Below are positions 1 through 9,505 of a stretch of DNA of 64,000 bases, one piece after another. The stretch is from NCBI GenBank assembly GCA_029959085.1, contig JARWIR010000002.1:35055733-35119732 (forward strand). The letters run 5' to 3'. This DNA is from Nemophila menziesii (Eukaryota > Streptophyta > Magnoliopsida > Boraginales > Hydrophyllaceae). The position numbers and the translations under genes were made by a program. A model generated the notes under the pieces. The model did no database searches, had not been told where the DNA came from, and was given only the letters and a program-made list of their open reading frames with translations. Positions within the stretch are counted from its first letter, which is position 1; every line of letters begins with the position of its first letter.

Positions 1-1977
1 CAAATTTACCAAATATACATCCACACCGTCCTTAAGCCAATATAAAAACCATAAAGACCTCGTGATTCCTAAGTGCATAGTGAATTTATGATTCTGTTGA
101 TAGGGAATGTACTTGGTGGAGCGTTCAAAGCGATTTAGGATTGAGGAACACCCTATAGCCGTCATACAGAGATGAGTACAAGTGTAACCTTCAAGCATTG
201 CGAATTTAATTTTATGATTGAGATTAATTGCGTTTGATTTTGCATTATACATGTATGTGTATATTAATTTCTAGAGTTTGGTATATGAGATTTATCTTGA
301 GAATTTCTTTAGGTGTATTTGCTAGCTTCTATGTCTTTGCGTTTACTTCTACCCCTTTGTTTTGTTTTGTTTTACTTTGTCGGGACGACAAAGATTTGAG
401 TTGGAGGTCTTGATGTCTCCCTAATTGTTCTTATTTTAGACCCTTGGGAGACATCATTTTTTATGTTTATTTAATCATTTTGATAGACTTTAGGACTAAA
501 AATGCAATATTCCGAATTTTCTCTTTATTTTCTAGTATTTTTGATTTATTAAACTTTTGCGCGTAATCTTGTGTATTTTAGTGGAAAGTTTGTAGGTTTT
601 GAATATTAGCTAGGAGAGGAATCCGAGAAGAAAGTCAAAGATCGTGATATGGAGTCAAATCTTAAAGATAAATCCCGAAAAGAATTATATTTTGAAGCTG
701 CAAATCTGGAAAACAGGCCAAAGATTTCTGATTTCGAGGCACTTACGTGTTGATTTAACCGCTGACCTTTGAAGAGATTATGTTCCTTATCGAGTTACGG
801 AAATTTAGCAAGTCATTTGAGGTCAATCGGAGTTATAACGAATTGGCTAGAGCTGTTTTAGTGGAGGTGGTGCAGCAGTTACGGGATTCTGGGCTTAGAT
901 AATGGACTTGGGCCTTTAATGTTTCATTTAACTTATCAGATAGGTCCAAGTCCGTTTTTGGCCTTATAAAAAGAGGTTTTGACTTCTATTTTTCATACAA
1001 CTCATTATTCAGAAAGAAAAGCATCAGAGAGAAGTCAACGAAGGAAGAAGAAAGCTGAAGAGCCGGAGAGGGTCTATATCTCCATTTACAGCCGAATCTA
1101 ATTCCGGAAAATAGGTTTTTCTTATTTTTATTTCTCTAAAACAATATGAGTCTTATTTCTTTTAATTTAGTTTTAATTTCCATTAGCATGAGCTAATTTC
1201 TCTTAGTGCTTGAGAATGCTTAATGGGTGAATCCTAAAACTATTGATTTTCATATGTTTGAATTTGGGTTTTAATTAAATCGAATAGGGTCTTTTACATT
1301 ATTCTGTAATTGGTGATTATTTACTGTTTTTGGAGTAGCTAACTAAGAATAGGTGTTAGTATCTATACTATTCCACATATGTGGCGTGTGGATCAGCTTG
1401 ACGGGGGGTTTAGGTATGGAATTAATTACTCAATATAAGATATAAATTATTTGATTCTGACGAACATAATTAATCTTAGGGCTAATGAGGTAAACTAGCT
1501 TAATCATTCGAAAGTGGATCATATTTACCCTGACGGGACTTGTGACACTCTAGAATAGCTTTGTAGTCCACCCTGACGGGGGTACAAAGATTCTTGAATC
1601 CCGACCAATGTCAATTGACCAATTTGACCCTTAAACAATATATGATATGAAATAGAGTTACGAGGATCCCTTGCGTCTCTCAAGTACTGCCTGCTCATAT
1701 TTGCGTCTCACCTTTATTTATTCCTTGCGTTTAGTTATTTATTTGCATTTTCATATTAGTCTTTAATATCTTAGGAACTATAAAACCAAACAAACAACTC
1801 TCATAAACATTTATTTGCTTTCACGTGCAATTACTCATTAATTGATAAGCATTAAGGTTAGTCATTCCGTCCCTGCGAACGATCCTGTTATCACTATTAT
1901 TACTTGGGACAACCGTACACTTGCGGTTGTGGTTCTCATTACTTATTTCATTATTTAGAACACACAAAGGACCACCA
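1..1977 (+). mobile_element. Element A: 3' end of an Athila-type LTR retrotransposon
   Basis: Bases 1-410 match the last 410 bp of the internal region of element I (30446-30853) almost base for base, and the LTR that follows is the same subfamily as I. They are therefore the untranslated 3' end of a second I-type Athila whose body lies left of the window. A polypurine tract (GAGTTGGAGGTCT, 398-410) abuts the LTR as expected for plus-strand priming. The element ends at CCACCA (1977), inside the gag relic of element B. The five bases after it (GGTAT) are the expected right copy of a target duplication, but the left copy is outside the window. No coding sequence is present in this part. Confidence 0.9.
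411..1977 (+). repeat. 3' LTR of element A
   Basis: This 1567-bp LTR starts TGATGTCTCC and ends GGACCACCA. A TATA box (TATAAAA, 965-971) gives the likely U3/R region. About 35 bp from the start lies an inverted copy of the terminus (GGGAGACATCA). It aligns along its full length with the LTRs of element I. The downstream half has the recurring CCCTGACGGGG segments seen in all LTRs here. Confidence 0.93.
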
Positions 1978-1980
1978 GGT

Positions 1981-2385
1981 ATGCAGTATTCAAATCGACA
2001 AGGGGCCGCAAATCAAGGTAATTAGTAACAGTGTACCCTGAACAATACATACCAACCTAGAGATCAAGGTCCTTATCAAGAAAATCAGAATTTTAATAGG
2101 CCAGCTCCTCCACAACAACCAGCCAATGATGCTTTTACTGATAGTCTAGCTCAGAAGGCTTTACCACAACATCCTCAAGAAAGAGTAATGTCAGAGAAAA
2201 GATTACAAACTTTCAAGGATCTAGTTATCAACAATATTAAATCACATTATTATAAGTTTAGAGAACAAGATGCCATAATTCAGATCTTGGGCACACAAGT
2301 AGACCAATTGAAGAAAGTTTTAACTAATATTGTGGAAGTAAGAGATTTGAAGGCCATTGAAGTAGGTGATGACAATGTTGGTTAG
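1981..2385 (+). pseudogene. Gag C-terminal region (element B)
   Basis: The open frame is interrupted by two adjacent stops near 2026. It encodes a Q/N/P-rich stretch followed by a coiled-coil-like segment (about 2188-2385), the arrangement seen after the CCHC knuckle in the Gag of N, O and F. The capsid part and the zinc knuckle are missing because A inserted upstream. Family assignment rests on order and composition and on resemblance to the Q-rich and coiled-coil Gag segments on the minus strand at 16075-16515 and 35972-36154. It has no catalytic role; Gag C-termini normally aid RNA binding and packaging. Confidence 0.65.
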
Positions 2386-2897
2386 AAGCTTGTAAGGTAA
2401 TTTTCCTTGAAGATGAAAAGAAATGCTGCATAAATTGTCGTGGAAGTTCCAGAAATCGAAGAAGAACCAACCAAATCTAGCCCCGAAGACTCTGACTTTC
2501 CCGAAGATCCTGATTCTTACGAAGAATCAGACTATGTAGATCTTATCAAGGATATGTAAGAAGAGATTGAATCGGTTATTGAACTTCAAGATATAGGGCT
2601 AAAGAGAAAGAGGAAGAAGCCTCAAAAGAGCAGAAAGTAGAAGTTGCACCTACTGTAAAAGAAGAGAAAGAAGAAGAGAATGTGGGATCGCCACCAATTG
2701 ATCAAGAAATGTCACCATCCATTCCAAAGATAAATCCAAAGTTTGACGCTGAAATCAAGACATTTGTATAGGCATATAGTCTAGAAAATATCAACGCCAG
2801 ATGCTTGAGATTGCGAAGAAAGGGCTTACATCACAACAAGTATTCATACAAGTTATTATAAAAAAAAGAAGCGAGTGTAGAAGACAGAAAAGAGATT
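2386..2897 (+). pseudogene. Degenerate acidic/lysine-rich Gag-Pol linker (element B)
   Basis: No long frame survives. Partial frames encode E/D- and K-rich runs such as EIEEEP and PEDSDFPEDPD, like the charged linker between Gag and protease in I and O. Stops and shifts occur every 30-150 bp. It is listed because it fills the space between gag and protease and shows that both once belonged to one polyprotein. Confidence 0.5.
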
Positions 2898-3330
2898 GTG
2901 GCTAATATCGGGAGAGTTTCAAGAAGTGTTGAAAAGGAGTTACCACTCAAGCTCAAAGATCCAGGAAGCTTTAATCTTCCTATTCAAATTAGTGGTATGC
3001 TCAAAGTGAAAGTCATGTGTATTGTGGGTTCTAGTGTGAATCTTATGCCCAAGACCATATTCGATAAGATTGGACTCAAGAAGGTGGAAAAAGCTCCCGT
3101 GAACCTACAATTTGCAGATAGCTCAGTGACAAAGACATGGGGAACATTGGAAGAAGTTCATGTCGAAACAGGTAATATAACCATCCCTACTTAGTTTGTT
3201 ATTCTTGATTATGATGCAGATAAGCAGGTTCTAATCATACTTGGAAGGCCGTTCTTGGCCACAAGTCAAAGCATCATCAACTTCCAGGAGGGAATAGTTA
3301 CCCTCCGTTCTAAAAGCGTAACCCAGACAT
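2898..3330 (+). pseudogene. Retroviral-type aspartic protease, catalytic Asp lost (element B)
   Basis: The frame aligns with the protease of I and N. It has PLKLKDPGSFNLPIQI, then the active-site block, then the NLMPKTIFDKIGL helix and [17 protein letters not shown] at the end. The active-site Cys-Asp-Leu-Gly seen in I (CDLGAS) is CIVGSS here, so the catalytic aspartate is gone. A TAG at 3192-3194 splits the frame. In life this domain would cleave the Gag-Pol polyprotein in the virus-like particle. This copy could not. Confidence 0.85.
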
Positions 3331-3390
3331 TATATGTCTGGGGTAAAAAACCGAGGAAGTTAGATCACATAGTTCATATCATCCACACGG

Positions 3391-3696
3391 TTGCAAAATA
3401 TAGTCCCAGAAGGAATCCACTTAAATCTTGTGGATACTAGACCAACGAGTGAGTTTGGGGTCGGTAATGAAGTTGTATGGAAAGCCTGCGAACCCGAGAA
3501 TAGGCCACGTAATGATAAAGATTCGTGGATGGGACCATTCGTAGTCATGGAAGTTGTTTCCACTAAAGTGATAGAGATCAGGTCCCAGAGGGGTATCAAC
3601 TGGAGATTAGTAGACATTCATAGCCATACTCGTTGTTGGGAGGCTATATACCAAAATCTTGATAGAGTTAACGCGTCTAACTTTGAAAGACGTTAA
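3391..3696 (+). pseudogene. Stand-alone integrase-tail (GPY/F-like) module (element B)
   Basis: About 100 codons with FGVGNEVVWK and then SWMGPFVVMEVVS...IEI...WRLVDIHSHTRCW. The block aligns with the integrase C-terminus of I (KWSGPYIVTKV...IEI...MVNGHRLK, after 26844), i.e. the GPY/F module of Ty3/Gypsy integrases. It follows the protease directly with one frame shift, and nothing for RT, RNase H or the DDE core lies between. F (about 15003-15140) and H (34690-35047) have the same fusion, so the deletion is ancestral. Function without the core is unknown; GPY/F modules are associated with integrase multimerisation. Confidence 0.7.
3674..3692 (+). other. Post-pol hairpin
   Basis: CGTCT and AGACG flank a 9-nt loop just before the stop of the preceding frame. 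The same structure follows pol or ORF1 in I (27090-27106), J (42608-42624) and O (56895-56913), despite different flanking coding sequence. Confidence 0.55.
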
Positions 3697-3870
3697 ACAA
3701 ACGTGTTGTACGAGAGACAACCCACAATGTTTTTTATGTTTTCATGTTTAGATTAGTTTTTTTAGTAGATATTGTATTGAGAAAGGTATTATGGTTTTTG
3801 CTGTGCAGGTACTTAAGAAATCGAGTTAGGAAAAGAAACGCGGATTATTGGCAAAAACAGAATGTACCTG

Positions 3871-4260
3871 CGGTACACCGCACCATCCTTGTGGTGCACT
3901 GCACCCCGAAAAAGCGTCACAACAGTTGGAGAAATCAGGTCAAAGACGACGCTAAGGTGTCAACCAGAGCTTTCGTGTGGTTTACCGTACGAGTGCTCTG
4001 GTGCACTGCACGAAGAAAACCGTAATACGGTCCAAGAAAATGTCCAGTGTAAACAAACCATCTCGCCAGAACATCCATGCGGTACACCGCAAGCCTTGAC
4101 CGGTGCACCGCATGACGAGAAAATCGTGACAACCCCTTAACCTAAACCGTTTTGTACAGACCGTGGCACGTGATCCAATAGATATTGCATGTGGTACACC
4201 GCACCTCACCCGCAATGCACCGCACGGCACTGCCAGCTCAAGTTATAAAAAGGGTTTGAA
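3871..4260 (+). promoter_or_regulatory. Four palindrome pairs and TATA box: putative internal promoter (element B)
   Basis: The 10-bp dyads start at 3871/3892, 3978/3999, 4080/4101 and 4192/4213. Each pair is exactly 21 bp apart, and pairs repeat every 102-112 bp. The consensus is CGGTRCACCG, a perfect palindrome in the CGGTGCACCG form (4101). TATAAAA at 4254-4260 lies 31 bp after the last dyad. A pyrimidine/adenine-rich leader of about 430 bp leads to the env-like ATG at 4693. Spacing and order are seen directly; promoter function is inferred. Confidence 0.6.
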
Positions 4261-4692
4261 GAGAAGGTTAGTTCATAATTAGGAAAATCTAAAACCTTAA
4301 GCCTCTATTTCTTCCCCAAAGCTCTCCAAACTTCATTAAAGCTTCTACAAACCTTCACTGCACATCCAAACACTACCCAATCACCATAAATTTACATCCA
4401 ATTCCTTCACTACATCATTATAAAGAAGATTCAACCACCCAAATCATATCAAAACACCTAGAATACAAGAATCAAAACACAAAATTTCCAAATCTTATCC
4501 AATAATTTCTTAAACCCATACCAATCAAGCAAGAATTCATCCTACCCAAATAGATATTTATCACCCTTATACCTTTCCTAACCCAAACAACACTTGTTCA
4601 ACCTAAAATCAAGGGGTATAAATTTCAAGAGTGTATAGAGCTTTGAGTTGGAGGTCACGAAAAGAACATAAACATTATCTACTGTTAGGGAG

Positions 4693-5891
4693 ATGAAGAA
4701 GAATCAAAGTAAGGTATTGGGTATTATTGAGAAGAAGGCAATAGAGAAAAGTTCAAGTTCTAGTGTGAAGAAAAGGGTAAAATAGGTCAAGAAAGTAGAA
4801 GAAAGCATGCAGTGGTAAATTAAAAAAACAAAAAGATTACAACTTTCAAGGAGAAGACACCACAACCTCTACAAATCGAGATTCCTATGCCCGAAATGAT
4901 TGAAGCTGCAAAGGCCTTGTTAGCTTCCGCAAAAACACATCTACCGGACTTTCCCTTTGCTCATGAAGGGTATTTGAAAAAGAAGTTGAAGAAGGTGATT
5001 AAAAGAGATTTCTAGAGATGGGAGATAGATTGGGTTGGATTACATTCATGATAAGACGTTCAAGTTCATGTATGGTGTTAGTTTTCAAGTCTATTTAGGC
5101 CTCTTTAGCCGAGATAGTTAAGGTCGTGTACCAGTTAGAGGAAAGTTAGTTCGTTTTACATTTGAAGAGATTAGAAACCACTTCCAGTTTAAGAAATTGG
5201 TTGGACCATGTAAGTTTAGAGAAACGGTGGAAATTATCAAGACTTTCGATTGGAATCAACTTTTTAAGCATGTATTTGATGAAGAAGGGGTGCAATCACA
5301 CAAGGGAGAATTGAAGGTACCATGGCCTTACAAATATCTTCAAGCTGATACAAAAATTTGGCACAATTTCCTCACCCCAAATGCTTTTGGAAACACGCAA
5401 ACTTCGGATGTAACTAAGAGAAACGCCATCTTTTTGAATTGTGTTTTAAGAAGGGAAGAAGTAGATGTGGCACAGTTGATCTTTGAGGAGGTAATGCGAT
5501 TTTTGGTCTGTCCACTTTTGTTATTAAATGTAAAATATCCTACTATTATCACGTGCCATGTACGAAAAGCGAATGTGCTTCCGGGTGAAGAAGAGAAACT
5601 AATGTATAAAGTGGGAAACAATATAGACAATACTTGGATCAAGACAAATTTGAGAGGAGCGGGAATTAAGAAACCCCTACAAGAAGAACCAAAAGAAGAG
5701 GATCTTATTTGGTGAGAAAGGGTAAAGGAACGACTAATAAAGTTGAAGTAGCGCAAACCTTCTTCGTCGATGATGTGGCACAAATCAAAGCTAATCAGGT
5801 GCACATCATGACACTCCTTGAGCAATTAAAGCGCGATTTAGTGAAAGATCCAGTAAATCCTATCTTGGATGATGATAAAGCGTGCCAATAG
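4693..5891 (+). pseudogene. Env-position ORF, plant-transposon-protein type (element B)
   Basis: Starts at an ATG after a GAGTTGGAGGTC purine run. The lysine/serine-rich N-terminus is broken by stops at about 4790 and 4817. The best piece is 5197-5715 (172 aa), with WHNFLTPNAFG and TKRNAIFLNCVLRREEVDVAQLIFEEV, which aligns with SRFIVPTFFG and KKEHIIFIKCIVEE in the ORF of I. It ends in a coiled-coil-like piece in another frame (5709-5891). I assign it to the ATHILA ORF / 'putative plant transposon protein' group by motif order, from memory of those families. It shows no signal peptide or membrane segment, so 'envelope' is a positional name only. Confidence 0.7.
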
Positions 5892-7347
5892 CCTCGAGAG
5901 TATGTTCTCTTTTTTCCTTACCATTTATGTATATGCTTTATTTGTTTGTTTTTAATTTCTTTATTGAGACTTTTTCGAGTCGTGGGGACACGTCTTATTT
6001 TTGAGTTGGGGGTGTAGGGATTCGTTGTCTCTCATCTTCATTTCTATGTGATTTTACTTTTTTTGGAAGAAATTAAAGTTTTTGATACGTAGGATTAAAT
6101 GTAGAGTGTGTTTAATAGCTTGAAAGCATAAGCTTAGTAAGTTAAATATAGAAAGTAATATGTTTATGAGTTGTTATATTTTGTATGTTTTTAGTATTTA
6201 CAGAAAACACAAAATTATAGTAAAGACAAGATTAGTGACAAATGCGGTTGAAGTATGTTTGATCTTAGAGCGCCTTGAGGGATGTGTAGTCCGCCGAGCT
6301 AAATGAATGCGCTAAAGGTAAGATAATGACGAAATTGCATAGTTTAGAAAGTGATTAAGGCATTTCTTTGATAAGCCCCTTGTTTCCTTTTTTCTTATTG
6401 TCCATCTACTATTTATATCCTTCTCAGCCCCTTCTAGCCTTTTTATTTAGTCACATTATAAGCCATAACCCCTTAGATATTAGGACTTTTCCATATAACC
6501 CTGCACTCGAATCGCGATGCATAGACAGACGTTTTAGAGCTTGAGTTTGGGGTGGTGGGTCCACCATTATGAGAAATATTATTGGGTTGGGAATTTTTAG
6601 CTAATGTATCCTCTATACTTTTTATGATGATTCACTGTTTATTATATTTGTAACCTTTTGCCAAGGTAAAAGTAAATGAAAAAAGTTATGAAAAAGAAAA
6701 ATTTAATGAAAAAAGAAATAGCATGATATATCACATCAAAAAGATAGTCATATCTATATTACAAAAGAAAATTATATGAAAAGTTTGTATATATTTGGAC
6801 GGGCAAAGTGGAATTTTTAGGTGATCATCTTCATGCTTTATATTGGGTTATTGGGGATTCTAATTAGTGCATCAATTCATTGGGTTGAGTGAGAACGTTT
6901 TATAAGAGTAACTCAAGCATTAGGGCGATTCGTTGATGGCTAGTGAGGAGAGATCCAAAACCTCGCTCTAAATTATCCAAATATGCTATCGTACCGTCCC
7001 TAAGAAAACATTACAACCTTAAAGATCTTATGATTCTTCGTTGTGTGATCTAGTAGTGATTGGGCCTTTAAAGAGTAGTTAGATGGATCTTTAGAATACT
7101 AGTGAAGCTCGATGAACAATCTATAGCCTCCTTGGTAAGCTAAGTAAAGAACCTCTCCTTCGTGCATTGCAAAGCTAATCTAATCTTGAATTTGAACCGT
7201 GATGATAATTTGTATGACAAGTGTACATGTAATTTAGTGTTTAGTTATTATTACATGAAATTTTCTGAGTAGTTTCTTTGATTTTAATATATATTCTACT
7301 ATCTTCTTCCCACTATGCTTAACTGACCTAGGTGTGTATTTAGAGTC
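5892..7347 (+). other. Untranslated 3' region of element B with hairpin and PPT-like runs
   Basis: No gene is visible. It holds the conserved hairpin GAGTCGTGGGGACACGTCTT (5977-5996, right arm mutated), then PPT-like GAGTTGGGGGTG (about 6003-6014), and a second PPT-like GAGTTTGGGGTGGTGGG (about 6542-6558) with a small GGTGG/CCACC hairpin. The rest is AT-rich and aligns with the 3' regions of I, J, L and O. It stops at 7347 where C was inserted. Confidence 0.7.
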
Positions 7348-8775
7348 TGATGTCTCCTTAATTGTTCTTATTTTCGACCCTTAGGAGACATCATTTTTTG
7401 TGTTTATTTAATTAATTTGATAGACTTTTGGACTAAATTTGCAATAATCTGGAATTCCCTTTTTATTTCTAGCATTTTTAATTTATTAAACTTTTGCGCG
7501 TAATATTGGTATTTTTAGTGAAAAGTTTACAGGTTTTAGATGTTATCTAGGAGAGGAATCCGAGGAGAAAGTCAAAGATCGTGAATTAGAGTCAAGACTT
7601 AAAGATAAATCCCGAAGATATTATTTTTTAGAGCTGAAAATCCATTTTCCAGGCCATAGATTGCTGATTTCGAGGTGCTTAAGCGATGATTTAGCCGCTG
7701 ACCTTTGAATAGAAAACATTCCTTATCGAGTTACGGAACTTTAGCAACTAGAATGAGGTCAATCGGAGTCATAACGCATCGGGAAAAGCCGTTTTAGTGA
7801 AGGTGTATCAGCAGTTACGGGATTTTGGGTTTAGAAATTGGGCTTGGACATTTAATTAGTGTTTTATTTTCTGGTCCAAGCCCTAGTCCGAATTTATGCT
7901 TATAAAAGGAGGTCTGGACTTCTATTCTTCACACAATACACATTCCACAAGATTAAACACCAGAGAGAAGCAACAGAAGGAAGAAAGAAGAAGCTACAAG
8001 AGCTGGAGTGGGTCTATAGCTCCGTTCGTAGTCATTCCAATTCCGGAAATTAGGTTCTTTTTATATTTTAATTTTGTAAACAATATGAATTCCATTTCTT
8101 TTAATTTAGTTTTTAATTTTAATATGAGCTAAGCTTTTCATAGTGCTTGAGAACAACAATGGGTGAATCCCAATTTTATGAAATAACGAATGTTGAATTT
8201 GGGTTTATGTTAAATTAAATTAGATTGGGTCTATTACTCTTTCGATAATTGGTGATTATTTACTGTTTTTAGAGTCGCGAACTAAGAAAAGGTATTAGTA
8301 TCTAAGCTATTCCACATATGTGGCGTGTGGATCATCCTGACGGAGGGTTTAGGTATAAAATTAATTATTCAATCTAGGATAAAAGCTATTGATTCTGACA
8401 AACTTAGCTAATTCTAGGGCCAATGAGGTAAAACACTTAATCATCCAACGGTGGATCATATTTACCCTGACGGGACTAGTGACACTTTAGGATCGCCTTA
8501 TAGTCCACCCTGACAGGGGTATAAGGAATTTAGAATCCCGACCATTGTAATTGACCAATTTAGCCCCTAACAACATAAGTTAGGAAATAAGATTGGGAGG
8601 ATCCTTGCGTTCTCAAATACTACATCTCATACTGCGTTTTCATTCATTTTACTTGCGTCTTAGCTTTTTACTTGCATTTATAATTTGTCTTTCATTTAGT
8701 AGTTCTAATCAACAAAACCAAACAAACATTTTATTATCTTTTATTTTCATAAGTGCATCAATCACTATGGGTAAC
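7348..8775 (+). repeat. 5' LTR of element C, 3' end deleted
   Basis: Begins TGATGTCTCC with the inverted tip copy AGGAGACATCA nearby. A TATA box lies near 7900 (TTATAAAAGG). It aligns with LTRs of A and I until about AAGTGCATCAATCACT, after which homology jumps into gag. Confidence 0.88.
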
Positions 8776-8785
8776 CTTTAGCTCC

Positions 8786-9505
8786 AGGCGTTATTCCTCA
8801 AGTTCAACCACTAAATCCTAATCCTCAAGTTCAGATAGTGATGAATCAAGATCCGTGGTTTACTAATGGTCCTCCAGAAGTTCCATTCAGCGCTCTTGCT
8901 ATAGGAGTAGGTGCTCCAGATATTGATGTTCCGTGATTCCGTCCAGATTCGGGTATGTTAGCTCAATTCCAAAACTTTGGAAATTTTCGTGGAAGACCAT
9001 CAGAAGATCCTCTTAGAGCAGTACAGAAGTTTAAACAGATATGTGATTCTTATATCACACAAGGAGTTTCAAGAGAACAGATGTATTTTGCTGCGTTTAA
9101 ATTTTTTGTGATTGATGGAGCGAGTGAATGGCACGATACGCAAGATCCCACAAAGATAACCAACTGGGACCAATTAGAGATTGCTTTCTTTGACAGGTAT
9201 TACCCAAGTAACATGAGATTAGATGCTGAATTAGAATTGACGCATTTCCGTCAAGAATATGATGAAACTGTGGGTAAGAGTTGGACAAGATTTCAGATGT
9301 GTTTGCGTAGAGTTCCCAATCATGGCTTTTCAGAACAACAACAATTAAAGATTTTTTATAGAGGCCTTGATGGAACTTCGGGAGAGAAATTGGATACGCT
9401 ATGTGGTGCAGGTTTTCTTCAAGTTCAACCCGCTCATGCTAAGATCATTTTAGAGAGAACAATCAAGAATGAAGTTGGGTGGAATTCAGTAAGAACACCA
9501 GTAAA
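8786..9505 (+). pseudogene. Gag capsid region (element C)
   Basis: The frame aligns with residues ~25-265 of the Gag of I: PWFTNGPPE, ...QKFKQICDSYITQGVSREQ, NWDQLE..FFDRYYPSNMR, WTRFQMCLRRVP and IFYRGLDG. One stop (TGA, 8934-8936) lies where I has an arginine codon. The open part from 8955 runs across the junction to 9551, but codons after 9505 belong to LTR D, not gag. There is no zinc knuckle. Gag would form the cytoplasmic particle; this copy lacks start and end. Confidence 0.85.

Larger units (their letters stand above)
1978..7347 (+). mobile_element. Element B: non-autonomous Athila-related element, both ends lost
   Basis: This is an internal region only. In order it holds a gag C-terminus, aspartic protease, integrase-tail (GPY/F-like) module, paired palindromes with a TATA box, an env-like ORF and a long untranslated 3' region. 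RT, RNase H and the integrase core are absent. Its left end is cut by insertion of A at 1977/1978. Its 3' end is cut by element C at 7347/7348, about 80 bp before where the polypurine tract should be, judging from the related 3' end of H (19057-19200, minus). Reading frames are broken by many stops and frameshifts, so this copy is dead. F, H and L are its nearest relatives. Confidence 0.82.
7348..9505 (+). mobile_element. Element C: internally deleted Athila fragment
   Basis: An I-type 5' LTR is joined directly to gag. Relative to element I the join removes about 490 bp: the last ~130 bp of the LTR, the primer binding site, the leader and the gag start. At 9505/9506 gag stops and LTR D begins without any repeat. 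C lies in the 3' untranslated part of B (left flank TTTAGAGTC). The two joins look like illegitimate recombination, the usual way plant genomes erode these elements. Confidence 0.85.

Noticed and set aside
1973..1982. Target duplication for element A (GGTCT / GGTAT)
   Set aside because: GGTCT before the LTR is the polypurine tract end, not flanking DNA; the true left copy lies outside the window.
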